IMG/VR virus record: IMGVR_UViG_3300017917_003533
Location: 1 to 57,028 of that record
Source of the DNA: a virus
Direction: 5' to 3' (one strand)
DNA: 57,028 bases
Shown here: positions 43,437 through 49,829 of the stretch, in pieces
How positions within the stretch are numbered: the stretch's first letter is position 1
Layout: each line of letters begins with the position of its first letter
Made by a program: the position numbers and the translations under genes
Notes under the pieces: generated by a model
Databases searched by the model: none
Told to the model about the DNA's origin: nothing
Seen by the model: only the letters and a program-made list of their open reading frames with translations

Positions 43437-43516
43437 GGTATCCACATCCATATAGCTTGACTTACTAGCAATGATCCTATAAAGCCTACTACTGTACTAA
43501 TGTAGAACCGCCCCAT
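43424..43516 (-). CDS. 30-residue single-span membrane peptide (overlapping ORF)
   Basis: An ORF in another frame bridging the end of the 43489 gene and the start of the lipoprotein gene. It encodes MGRFYISTVVGFIGSLLVSQ followed by AIWMWIPWLS, a clean transmembrane peptide. No strong ribosome site is visible, so its expression is unproven. Confidence 0.35.
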   Translation of the reverse strand: MGRFYISTVVGFIGSLLVSQAIWMWIPWLS

Positions 43517-43893
43517 GTGTACCAGGGAGATCTAAGTTTAGCCTCATCTCTTTCGGCTTCTAATTTCTTAGCTTTCTCCATGATATCTTTTTTATCATCA
43601 CTCATTCGTTTAGCTTCTGCTAGAAACTTTTCTTTATTTTCTGGTTTGGTGGTTTCTATAGCATTAATCTCATATAATACTCCTCGCACATTTTTAGCCT
43701 GATACCAAGCCCACATATTATTTGCTTGAATAGTATTATTTTGAATCTTGCTAGAATTACTACCACCTAGCATAGTATTGATTGCTAATACTGCTGCTAA
43801 AAAAACAATTATAAATCCTGCTTTATCTTTAATCTTTGCTTCACGTTCGCTTCTGGTTAATGGTTTCGGGTCTTTTGATTGTTGGTCGCTCAT
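43489..43893 (-). CDS. Membrane-anchored coiled-coil protein (DUF4337-like, i-spanin-like topology)
   Basis: A 134-residue protein: a charged N-terminus, one membrane span (AGFIIVFLAAVLAINTML), then NTIQANNMWAWYQAKNVRGVLYE, which recalls DUF4337 proteins, then a coiled coil (KEKFLAEAKRMSDDKKDIMEKAKKLEAERDEAK). An AAGGA ribosome site precedes it. An N-in/C-out span plus periplasmic coiled coil, followed by a lipoprotein gene, is the layout of i-spanin/o-spanin pairs. Spanin function is inference. Confidence 0.6.
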   Translation of the reverse strand: MSDQQSKDPKPLTRSEREAKIKDKAGFIIVFLAAVLAINTMLGGSNSSKIQNNTIQANNMWAWYQAKNVRGVLYEINAIETTKPENKEKFLAEAKRMSDDKKDIMEKAKKLEAERDEAKLRSPWYTWGGSTLVQ

Positions 43894-44218
43894 TTACTAT
43901 ATCCTTAGGTTTATTAACATACTTGTCAAGAATAGCATTACCTACCCAAGCAGCCATATATCCCATAAAATACCATTCACTAAATCTTTCTTCAACTATA
44001 AGATAAACAAAGCCCCAGGTACTAACTATCCATGCTCCAAATCTAACAAATTTTTTCTCATCCAATTTGCCATTACTACAAATTAAATCTTTGAGATCAA
44101 TACTGTTATCACTATTTCTATGCCATACCCAAAGTAATAGAATAAGAAAAAGCACAACTAGCATGAGTAAAGAGCTCATGGCGAACTGTGCTTTATTAAT
44201 ATCTGTCCAATCTATCAT
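43841..44218 (-). CDS. Multi-span membrane protein, holin-like
   Basis: A 125-residue protein: MIDWTDINKAQFAMSSLLMLVVLFLILLLWVWHRNSD forms a first span; KFVRFGAWIVSTWGFVYLIVEERFSEWYFMGYMAAWVGNAIL gives two more; the C-terminus is basic. The SNGKLDEKKFVRFGAWIVSTW..YL..E..SEWYF.GYM..W segment is recurrent in phage membrane proteins near lysis genes. First gene after the minus-strand late promoter. Holin function is a guess from topology, size and place. Confidence 0.6.
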   Translation of the reverse strand: MIDWTDINKAQFAMSSLLMLVVLFLILLLWVWHRNSDNSIDLKDLICSNGKLDEKKFVRFGAWIVSTWGFVYLIVEERFSEWYFMGYMAAWVGNAILDKYVNKPKDIVNERPTIKRPETINQKRT

Positions 44219-44224
44219 TTTTCC

Positions 44225-44232
44225 TATAAATA
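44225..44232 (+). promoter_or_regulatory. Late promoter TATAAATA (+), half of an overlapping divergent pair
   Basis: An exact late box reading right, 35 bases before the 44267 ATG; predicted start near 44238. It faces an identical box on the other strand 10 bases away. Confidence 0.8.
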
Positions 44233-44242
44233 AATTATTAAT

Positions 44243-44250
44243 TATTTATA
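44243..44250 (-). promoter_or_regulatory. Late promoter TATAAATA (-), half of an overlapping divergent pair
   Basis: TATTTATA on the + strand, so an exact late box reading left, 25 bases before the 44218 start; predicted start near 44237. Confidence 0.8.
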
Positions 44251-44266
44251 GATATTGGAATATAAC

Positions 44267-44710
44267 ATGCCTCGACAACCCAGAAAAGAAACAGTACCAT
44301 ATATAGAACCCCCACTATATTATAAGATTATTTCTTGGATTAAAAACAAGCCATTAAATTTTTTTATTATTATTTTAGTTGTTGTCGCATTAATATTATA
44401 TCTGTCAGTTATTCTTAAGACATCAGTTAAAGAACCAGTTTTAGAACCACCTAAACAAGTTATTACCGTTAATCCTACAAATTCAATTGAAATACAATTA
44501 GAAAAACATAGTGTATTGATTCAAAAATTAGAAAATGAAAACAATGTTTTAGAAAATAATCTTAGATCATTGGAAAAAAGGCATCAAGCACACACTGATC
44601 TATTGAAAAGATTATGTGAATATATTATAGTTATTACAGTAGATAAAAAGATAATTCCAAGACAATGCCTGCCCGAATACAAATGGGGTAAAGAAGAATA
44701 TGGAAACTAA
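44267..44710 (+). CDS. Membrane-anchored coiled-coil protein, unknown
   Basis: A 147-residue protein. The ATG at 44267 lies 29 bases after the predicted late start. A basic N-terminus is followed by one membrane span (PLNFFIIILVVVALILYLSVIL), a proline-rich stretch, and a coiled coil (IQLEKHSVLIQKLENENNVLENNLRSLEKRHQ), ending in a domain with two cysteines. It overlaps the cyclase gene by 11 bases, so the two are probably co-expressed. Another i-spanin-like topology is possible. Confidence 0.65.
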   Translation: MPRQPRKETVPYIEPPLYYKIISWIKNKPLNFFIIILVVVALILYLSVILKTSVKEPVLEPPKQVITVNPTNSIEIQLEKHSVLIQKLENENNVLENNLRSLEKRHQAHTDLLKRLCEYIIVITVDKKIIPRQCLPEYKWGKEEYGN

Positions 44711-45929
44711 ACTAGCCACCATAGTTTGTAGCGACGTAATTGGTTACAGCAGCCAAATGCAGCGTGACGAAGTTGATACACTTAAAAAGTTGGACCAATG
44801 CCGTGCTGTGATTGATCCTCTAATAGATCGTAGTCGTGGCAGATTATTCAATACCGGCGGAGATAGTGTCCTAATAGAATTTGCTAGTGCGGTGGATGCT
44901 GTACGATTTGGTATAGAAATGCAAGGCCTTATGCGCGGACTAAACAACGGACTACGCTGGCGTATAGGTATACATGTTGGAGAAGTATGGATATATGGTA
45001 CTAATCTCATGGGCGAAGCAGTTAATCTTGCTGCTCGTACAGAAAGTCTAGCTGACTATGGTGGTGTCACAATGACCGAATCTGTATATAGATTGGTTGC
45101 TGGCAAGATTAAAGATTATAAATTTATTAGCCGTGGACTACAAGAATTCAAAAATGTCGATCCCATGGAAATTTACAGTGTGGTCTTGGAAGGTAGTGAA
45201 CCCAATCCACATCTAAGTAAAGCACCTAAAGTACAGATCGCAGAGTCTACTAAATCACATAAAGATTTAATCGCTGCTGTTAACAACGACCAAGCGGCTC
45301 GCAATAAAAGTTTAAATGATGCAATGACTTTTAAACACGATGGTAAATATGGTCCAGCTATACGTATTATGATGTGGCGTGTTAGCAAACATGATCATCA
45401 AGCTTTAGATGAACTTATCAATATGATGCAAAAAGATTTAATCCCATTAGAATTGAAACCATATGTACTAGCTGTTTTTCGAGAATACTGCACTAAGATT
45501 AACAGTGATCTTGCTTTAAAAATTGCAGATTTAGTTGAAAAAGATAGTAAGAGTTTAGCTATTCAATTTTTAAAACAAGCAGCTAAGGTTAATGAACAGG
45601 CAGGGTATAAACTAGCATTGATGATATTTAGTGATCCAAATAGCAGTACAGGGGAAATTGAAAGTGTAATAGGTGACCTTAAGGAAAGCGCCATGAAACG
45701 CAAAGTACCAGCAATGATGAATTTAGGAAAGTATTATCTACAGATAAAAGATAATAAGAATGCCTTTAGATGGTTATATGCTGCTAGAGCTGAACATAAC
45801 AAAGAAGCACAAAAGTTATTGGAAGAACTAAATAAAACTATTAGTAAAACAGATTTCAATAACTATAAAACGGATGCTGACGCATTAGTAGACCAAATAA
45901 AATTTATAGATGACAATAGAATGCGTTAG
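44700..45929 (+). CDS. Class III nucleotide cyclase with C-terminal repeat domain
   Basis: A 409-residue protein. Residues 1-165 are a class III adenylate/guanylate cyclase domain: KLATIVCSDVIGYSSQM with metal Asp12, GRLFNTGGDSVLIEFASAVDAVRF with metal Asp55, RIGIHVGEVW, and GEAVNLAART with the transition-state Asn109 and Arg113. The base-selecting positions differ from typical adenylate cyclases: Asn51 where Lys is usual and Glu106 where Asp is usual. Residues ~200-390 are helical Sel1/TPR-like repeats (AMMNLGKYYLQIKDNKNAFRWLYAARAEHNKEAQKLLEEL). It resembles alphaproteobacterial soluble cyclases and is rare for a phage. The late promoter at 44225 drives it. Confidence 0.87.
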   Translation: METKLATIVCSDVIGYSSQMQRDEVDTLKKLDQCRAVIDPLIDRSRGRLFNTGGDSVLIEFASAVDAVRFGIEMQGLMRGLNNGLRWRIGIHVGEVWIYGTNLMGEAVNLAARTESLADYGGVTMTESVYRLVAGKIKDYKFISRGLQEFKNVDPMEIYSVVLEGSEPNPHLSKAPKVQIAESTKSHKDLIAAVNNDQAARNKSLNDAMTFKHDGKYGPAIRIMMWRVSKHDHQALDELINMMQKDLIPLELKPYVLAVFREYCTKINSDLALKIADLVEKDSKSLAIQFLKQAAKVNEQAGYKLALMIFSDPNSSTGEIESVIGDLKESAMKRKVPAMMNLGKYYLQIKDNKNAFRWLYAARAEHNKEAQKLLEELNKTISKTDFNNYKTDADALVDQIKFIDDNRMR

Positions 45930-45932
45930 TAA

Positions 45933-46109
45933 TTATTTTTCCTTATTTAGTTTATTTACTGCATCCCATAGAGCAGTGATCTGTTTATCATAATTCTTTT
46001 CTAAATAATCTACTCTCACTTTAAGAGTGACTGCATAAGCAGCTATGGCTACGACTCCGGCTCCTAAGAACCAGAGTTTACCCAACGCATCAGCAATGTT
46101 TTCCATCAT
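45933..46109 (-). CDS. 58-residue single-span membrane protein
   Basis: The ATG at 46109 overlaps the upstream stop. Product: MMENIADALGKLWFLGAGVV.. with one membrane span (LWFLGAGVVAIAAYAVTL) and a short coiled coil (VRVDYLEKNYDKQITALWDAVNKLNKEK). Last gene of the minus-strand secreted-protein operon; it ends four bases from the convergent cyclase gene. XhlA-like topology, function unknown. Confidence 0.65.
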   Translation of the reverse strand: MMENIADALGKLWFLGAGVVAIAAYAVTLKVRVDYLEKNYDKQITALWDAVNKLNKEK

Positions 46110-46759
46110 CTATTCGCCAATGGATTATCTAAGGCCTTCTTCAGATTATCTTCCATCTTTCTTTCTAATGATTTCATCTTTTGCTCCATTTCTCTATCTT
46201 GAGCTCTTAGTTGTTGCTCAGTATTTTTAATAGCTGCTGCAACATCTTTATTTAATTGATTAGCTGCAACATCAACTTGTTTCTGAGCTGCTCTTATTTC
46301 TGCTTTAGCTTCATTTATTGCCTTATCAATTTCTCTTGCCTGTGCTTTATTGGCACGGTTTACTTCTTCAACAACTTTTTCTAACCTACGAAGATCCCCT
46401 TTAATATCATTCTTGATATCTCTGGTATATTCAGCGGTCTTATTAGCGCCATCTTCTATACTTTTTTGTGCCTTAACTGTACCTTCTTCTTGAACTGATA
46501 ATCGTTTGTCAAATTCAGAAAGATCAGGTGTAACGTACTCAGCGATCTTTTTCTTCATTCCAACATAATCTTTGTACACTTCAAAGGCACCATATAGGCC
46601 ACCCAATATACTTGATACTAAGGTAAATGCTATCATTAGTTTAGCTGGGGTAAATTCATACCCACCAATACTAATTACAGTATCTGCACTAGCATATTTT
46701 TTTACTGCTGCTTGAGCCTCGTCTATCTTCTTATTAACATCTTTGATTTCTTCGGTCAT
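46106..46759 (-). CDS. Membrane protein with long coiled coil
   Basis: A 217-residue protein behind GAGG. Residues ~35-65 hold a membrane span (AKLMIAFTLVSSILGGLYGAF); the remaining 150 residues are a nearly unbroken, charged coiled coil (DIKGDLRRLEKVVEEVNRANKAQAREIDKAINEAKAEIRAA). Co-transcribed with two signal-peptide proteins. A scaffolding or envelope-spanning role is a guess. Confidence 0.7.
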   Translation of the reverse strand: MTEEIKDVNKKIDEAQAAVKKYASADTVISIGGYEFTPAKLMIAFTLVSSILGGLYGAFEVYKDYVGMKKKIAEYVTPDLSEFDKRLSVQEEGTVKAQKSIEDGANKTAEYTRDIKNDIKGDLRRLEKVVEEVNRANKAQAREIDKAINEAKAEIRAAQKQVDVAANQLNKDVAAAIKNTEQQLRAQDREMEQKMKSLERKMEDNLKKALDNPLANR

Positions 46760-46761
46760 TT

Positions 46762-48423
46762 CTACCTCGGTAAGTATTGTTGTTCCACCATTTGCTGATG
46801 GAGCCTATCACTTGCCAACGATCTTAATGCTCTAACATTATCAATAGTCTTTTGATTGCGATAAATTTCTTTTGGTGCATAAAATGCTACATCTTTCAAT
46901 GATACATTATACACTTCATATCCTGCAGGTAGTCTAGCTAATTGTGTTATACTAACTCCGCCGGCCGCATCATTATCCTGTGCTTTTTGATTTACTGCAG
47001 GACCACTAAATGTTGATATACTAGCTATCTGTGGCTGTGCTGTAACGATGTCATTAATAGGATTCGTTTTATCCGTCAGCATATTGACCGGCAGCGCAGT
47101 ACTAATTTCTTGTACTTGTATTTCTGGTTTTACTATCGCTATCTGTTCTATGTTTTGAGTATTTTCTAAACTAATATTTTGTTGTTGTAGTTGGGATGGT
47201 GGTCTATATAAGTTACTTTGTTGCAATGATGCTAAGTTATCCTCTATCTTAGTTGGTTCTATTTGTTGAATAACTGCAGGAACTTGTAATAATACACTAT
47301 TGTTTTCTGTTGTTGTATTTGGTGTTGCAATAATATTTGTAGTTTGTAAGTTTGTAGATACAGTTGCCTGTTCCTGGGCTTGCCTAGTGCCAGGTACAAC
47401 AGTTTGATCTATTTGTTGATTATCTACAGCTACGCTTACTTCTGCTTGAGTTTGGATTGCGGTTCGTGTTTGCATTCTAGTTTGTTGTGTGGACCTAGTT
47501 TGTTCTGTCATTGTTACAGTGGCCACTTGACTAGTAGTCTTTGATTCCGTACTAGCAGTTTCAGTAGCCTGTTCTGGTCCAGCCTGTACTAACTTAAGTT
47601 CATCACGCTGTCTGATTCTTGCCACAGTTTGAGCAGTAGTTTCTATTTTTTTAACTTCGCTGTTAGTAGTTAAGGTGATACTTGTAGCAATTGACTCAAC
47701 TGCTGGTTCTGCCTGTTTTGGCACAGCTGCAACATTTTGTATAGCATCTAAAAATCCTGGACATTGTGGGCTGACCAGTTGACTGCGAAGGCAAGGATCA
47801 GGTTGATAGTTTAGAGTAAAACTAACATTATTAATTTCTGGACCATATGGACCCACCCAATAATTATTATCTCGGCCTATAAAACCAAATCCAACTCTTG
47901 TAAGATTTTCTGTAGTATATCTTGAGGTTAGTGGACTATAACTATTGGCCAAATTAAAAGTATACCAATCGTGTGTGCCAGTATGAACAAAGTTAGCCTG
48001 CTCTATAAGGGTATTACCCTTGCCAACGATATTAACATAACTTCTTAAGTAATCATATGCACCATCATCCCAACCATTACCCACTTTGGCAGTATATTGG
48101 AGATGCCAACCAGTAACCACCAAGCCTGTTCCACTATAAGGTAATACATTTTTAACGTTATGGTACTGGTATATATCTGTCATATTATAACTAAAATTTA
48201 TATTACCATCTGGTCTCAAGTATGGGGTTCCAGGACTACAACTAGGATCACCTGCTTGCCAGCAGGTTAGACTATTTACAGAATACACATTAGCCCAACT
48301 GCCATTATTCAAGTTTCCCGTGGTGCTAGTTTGACCATAAGCCACAGATAAAAGGCCTAGTATCAATATTAATATAAAAAGAATAAAGCCTTTAGTGTGT
48401 TTATAACCATAATTTTTATCCAT
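46762..48423 (-). CDS. Secreted or surface protein with Gln/Thr-rich central region
   Basis: A 553-residue protein. It starts with a basic N-terminus and hydrophobic signal (GFILFILILILGLLSVAYGQT; cleavage likely after YG or AYG). Residues ~28-235 look like a beta-rich lectin-like domain with paired cysteines (LTCWQAGDPSC, DPCLRSQLVSPQC) and many Trp/Tyr. Residues ~240-440 are low complexity, rich in Gln, Thr, Val and Ala. The end is a short conserved domain (LARLPAGYEVYNVSLKDVAFYAPKEIYRNQKTIDNVRALRSL). A Sec signal is unusual in a phage protein. No family recognised. Confidence 0.7.
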   Translation of the reverse strand: MDKNYGYKHTKGFILFILILILGLLSVAYGQTSTTGNLNNGSWANVYSVNSLTCWQAGDPSCSPGTPYLRPDGNINFSYNMTDIYQYHNVKNVLPYSGTGLVVTGWHLQYTAKVGNGWDDGAYDYLRSYVNIVGKGNTLIEQANFVHTGTHDWYTFNLANSYSPLTSRYTTENLTRVGFGFIGRDNNYWVGPYGPEINNVSFTLNYQPDPCLRSQLVSPQCPGFLDAIQNVAAVPKQAEPAVESIATSITLTTNSEVKKIETTAQTVARIRQRDELKLVQAGPEQATETASTESKTTSQVATVTMTEQTRSTQQTRMQTRTAIQTQAEVSVAVDNQQIDQTVVPGTRQAQEQATVSTNLQTTNIIATPNTTTENNSVLLQVPAVIQQIEPTKIEDNLASLQQSNLYRPPSQLQQQNISLENTQNIEQIAIVKPEIQVQEISTALPVNMLTDKTNPINDIVTAQPQIASISTFSGPAVNQKAQDNDAAGGVSITQLARLPAGYEVYNVSLKDVAFYAPKEIYRNQKTIDNVRALRSLASDRLHQQMVEQQYLPR

Positions 48424-48426
48424 GCA

Positions 48427-49671
48427 TTAACCGTCCTTTAATAGTTTAGGCATTTTATCTGGATTCTTTAACCAAGCTTCCTTTGCTTGCTCACCAATCA
48501 TTCCTTCATATGGGCAAGGTGTTCCAGCCATCATCATTGCATCAAATATACGACGATCTTGGCACATTGTTGCAACTGCTGCTACTTTCATTCCCATATC
48601 AAAAAGAGTTTTACTTAATCTTAATCTTTCACAATTCATATCTCTCACTGTAGAACCGAAACTCATACCTAATACTTGTGTTTGAGCAGCGCCACTAATA
48701 CCCGTGACACATAAATCTTGTCCCATACTCATCATTGCTGGAGCTATTGCGGTAGGGGGAGGCTGTATGACCTTTTGTGTAATTTCACTCTTGTTTATAT
48801 TAGTATTGACATTGTCTGTCTTTACTGTTTGATCGCTACTACTGACACTTTGATTTATATTGGTATTAGTATTGTTTGATGTTGCAGCACTGGTGCTAGA
48901 ATTAATATTACGGTTTGTCATATCACCAGTTTGTATATTATTGTTTGTACTAACACTATTACTTTGATTGAAGTTAGTACTAGTGTTGTTACTGTTATTG
49001 GTATTTACATTATTACTAGCACTAATACTTGTAGAATTTATAGTGTTTGTATTTATACTACGATTTGTCATATCGCCGTATTGATAATTAGTATTATTGC
49101 TGGTACTTGTATTAGTATTTACATTATTACTAGTTGTGGTGTTTACATTATTGTTGTTATAGGTAACACTACCGCTCATTATATTACGATTAGTATTGTC
49201 GCTAGTACTAGTATTTTGATTAATATTTGTTAGTGTACCGCTTTGGACATTGTTATTGTTATAAGTTACAGTACCACTGTTTACATTATTGTTGTTATTG
49301 GTGTAGGTTACACTACCGCTTTGAATATTATTATTGGTATTTGTATTGTTGCTAGTATTATTACTAGTAGTTTGATTGATATTAGTGGCTGTTCCGCTCT
49401 GCACATTATTATTGGTGTAGGTCACACTACCACTCATCACGTTGTTATTGGTCACCGTTCCACTCTGTATATTGTTATTAGTATTGGTACTGGTGGTTGT
49501 GTTTGTATTAGTGCTAGTGGTAGTTGAATTCACCGTGTTGGTGCTATTGCTTGTACTATTAGTATCAACCAAACTAGAACTGGTATATCCACCTTGATTG
49601 ATCAATGTCTGCGCAAATACATTTAATGATAAACAAATACTTAACAGTATCCACAATACTGCTTTTAGCAT
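48427..49671 (-). CDS. Secreted Asn/Thr/Ser-repeat protein
   Basis: A 414-residue protein with an AGGAG site. It starts with a Sec signal peptide (KAVLWILLSICLSLNVFA, cut likely after VFA). Residues ~35-300 are almost only Asn, Thr and Ser with about ten copies of a short 'NNNVQSGTVT' or 'GDMTNRNI' unit, suggesting a beta-solenoid or fibre. The C-terminal ~110 residues form a compact, Cys/Met-rich domain (GQDLCVTGISGAAQTQVLGMSFGS, MCQDRRIFDAMMMAGTPCPYEG). The late promoter at 49797-49804 drives it. It might be exported to the host surface or form a virion fibre. Confidence 0.75.
   Translation of the reverse strand: MLKAVLWILLSICLSLNVFAQTLINQGGYTSSSLVDTNSTSNSTNTVNSTTTSTNTNTTTSTNTNNNIQSGTVTNNNVMSGSVTYTNNNVQSGTATNINQTTSNNTSNNTNTNNNIQSGSVTYTNNNNNVNSGTVTYNNNNVQSGTLTNINQNTSTSDNTNRNIMSGSVTYNNNNVNTTTSNNVNTNTSTSNNTNYQYGDMTNRSINTNTINSTSISASNNVNTNNSNNTSTNFNQSNSVSTNNNIQTGDMTNRNINSSTSAATSNNTNTNINQSVSSSDQTVKTDNVNTNINKSEITQKVIQPPPTAIAPAMMSMGQDLCVTGISGAAQTQVLGMSFGSTVRDMNCERLRLSKTLFDMGMKVAAVATMCQDRRIFDAMMMAGTPCPYEGMIGEQAKEAWLKNPDKMPKLLKDG
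48780..49530 (-). repeat. Degenerate tandem repeats encoding the Asn/Thr/Ser region
   Basis: Minus-strand AAT/ACT-rich triplet-biased repeats; the unit coding for 'N-V-x-SG-T-V-T' recurs about ten times at irregular spacing. The triplet bias keeps other frames open and creates false ORFs on the + strand. Confidence 0.75.
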
Positions 49672-49777
49672 TTACGTCTCCTAATTTCGTTAAAAGAACA
49701 AAATCAATATTACAAAATCAGGAAAAAGACATAAATATTAACGCACCGTATATTATTCTAAGTGATCAAATATTCTA

Positions 49778-49806
49778 TTGACTTTTCATTCAATTATATT
49801 TATAAT
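49778..49806 (+). promoter_or_regulatory. Sigma70 promoter of gene 43
   Basis: TTGACT at 49778-49783, a 17-base spacer, TATAAT at 49801-49806; predicted start near 49813. Its -10 box shares bases with the opposite-strand late box. Confidence 0.88.
49797..49804 (-). promoter_or_regulatory. Late promoter TATAAATA (-) of the secreted-protein operon
   Basis: TATTTATA on the + strand, an exact late box reading left, with the first minus-strand gene starting 126 bases downstream. It overlaps the gene 43 -10 box at 49801-49804. Confidence 0.75.
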
Positions 49807-49829
49807 ATAGAATCCAATGGAGATTCTTG

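Noticed and set aside
48931-49527. Long + strand open frames opposite the repeat protein
   Set aside because: They are shadows of the Asn/Thr triplet repeats, made of Ile/Thr/Val codons, with no independent ribosome site or family features.
48780-49530. CRISPR array
   Set aside because: The repeats are coding, degenerate and irregularly spaced; no spacer-repeat pattern is present here or elsewhere in the window.
42597-49671. Endolysin in the membrane cassettes
   Set aside because: No lysozyme-, amidase- or peptidase-like catalytic motifs were seen in either minus-strand cluster.
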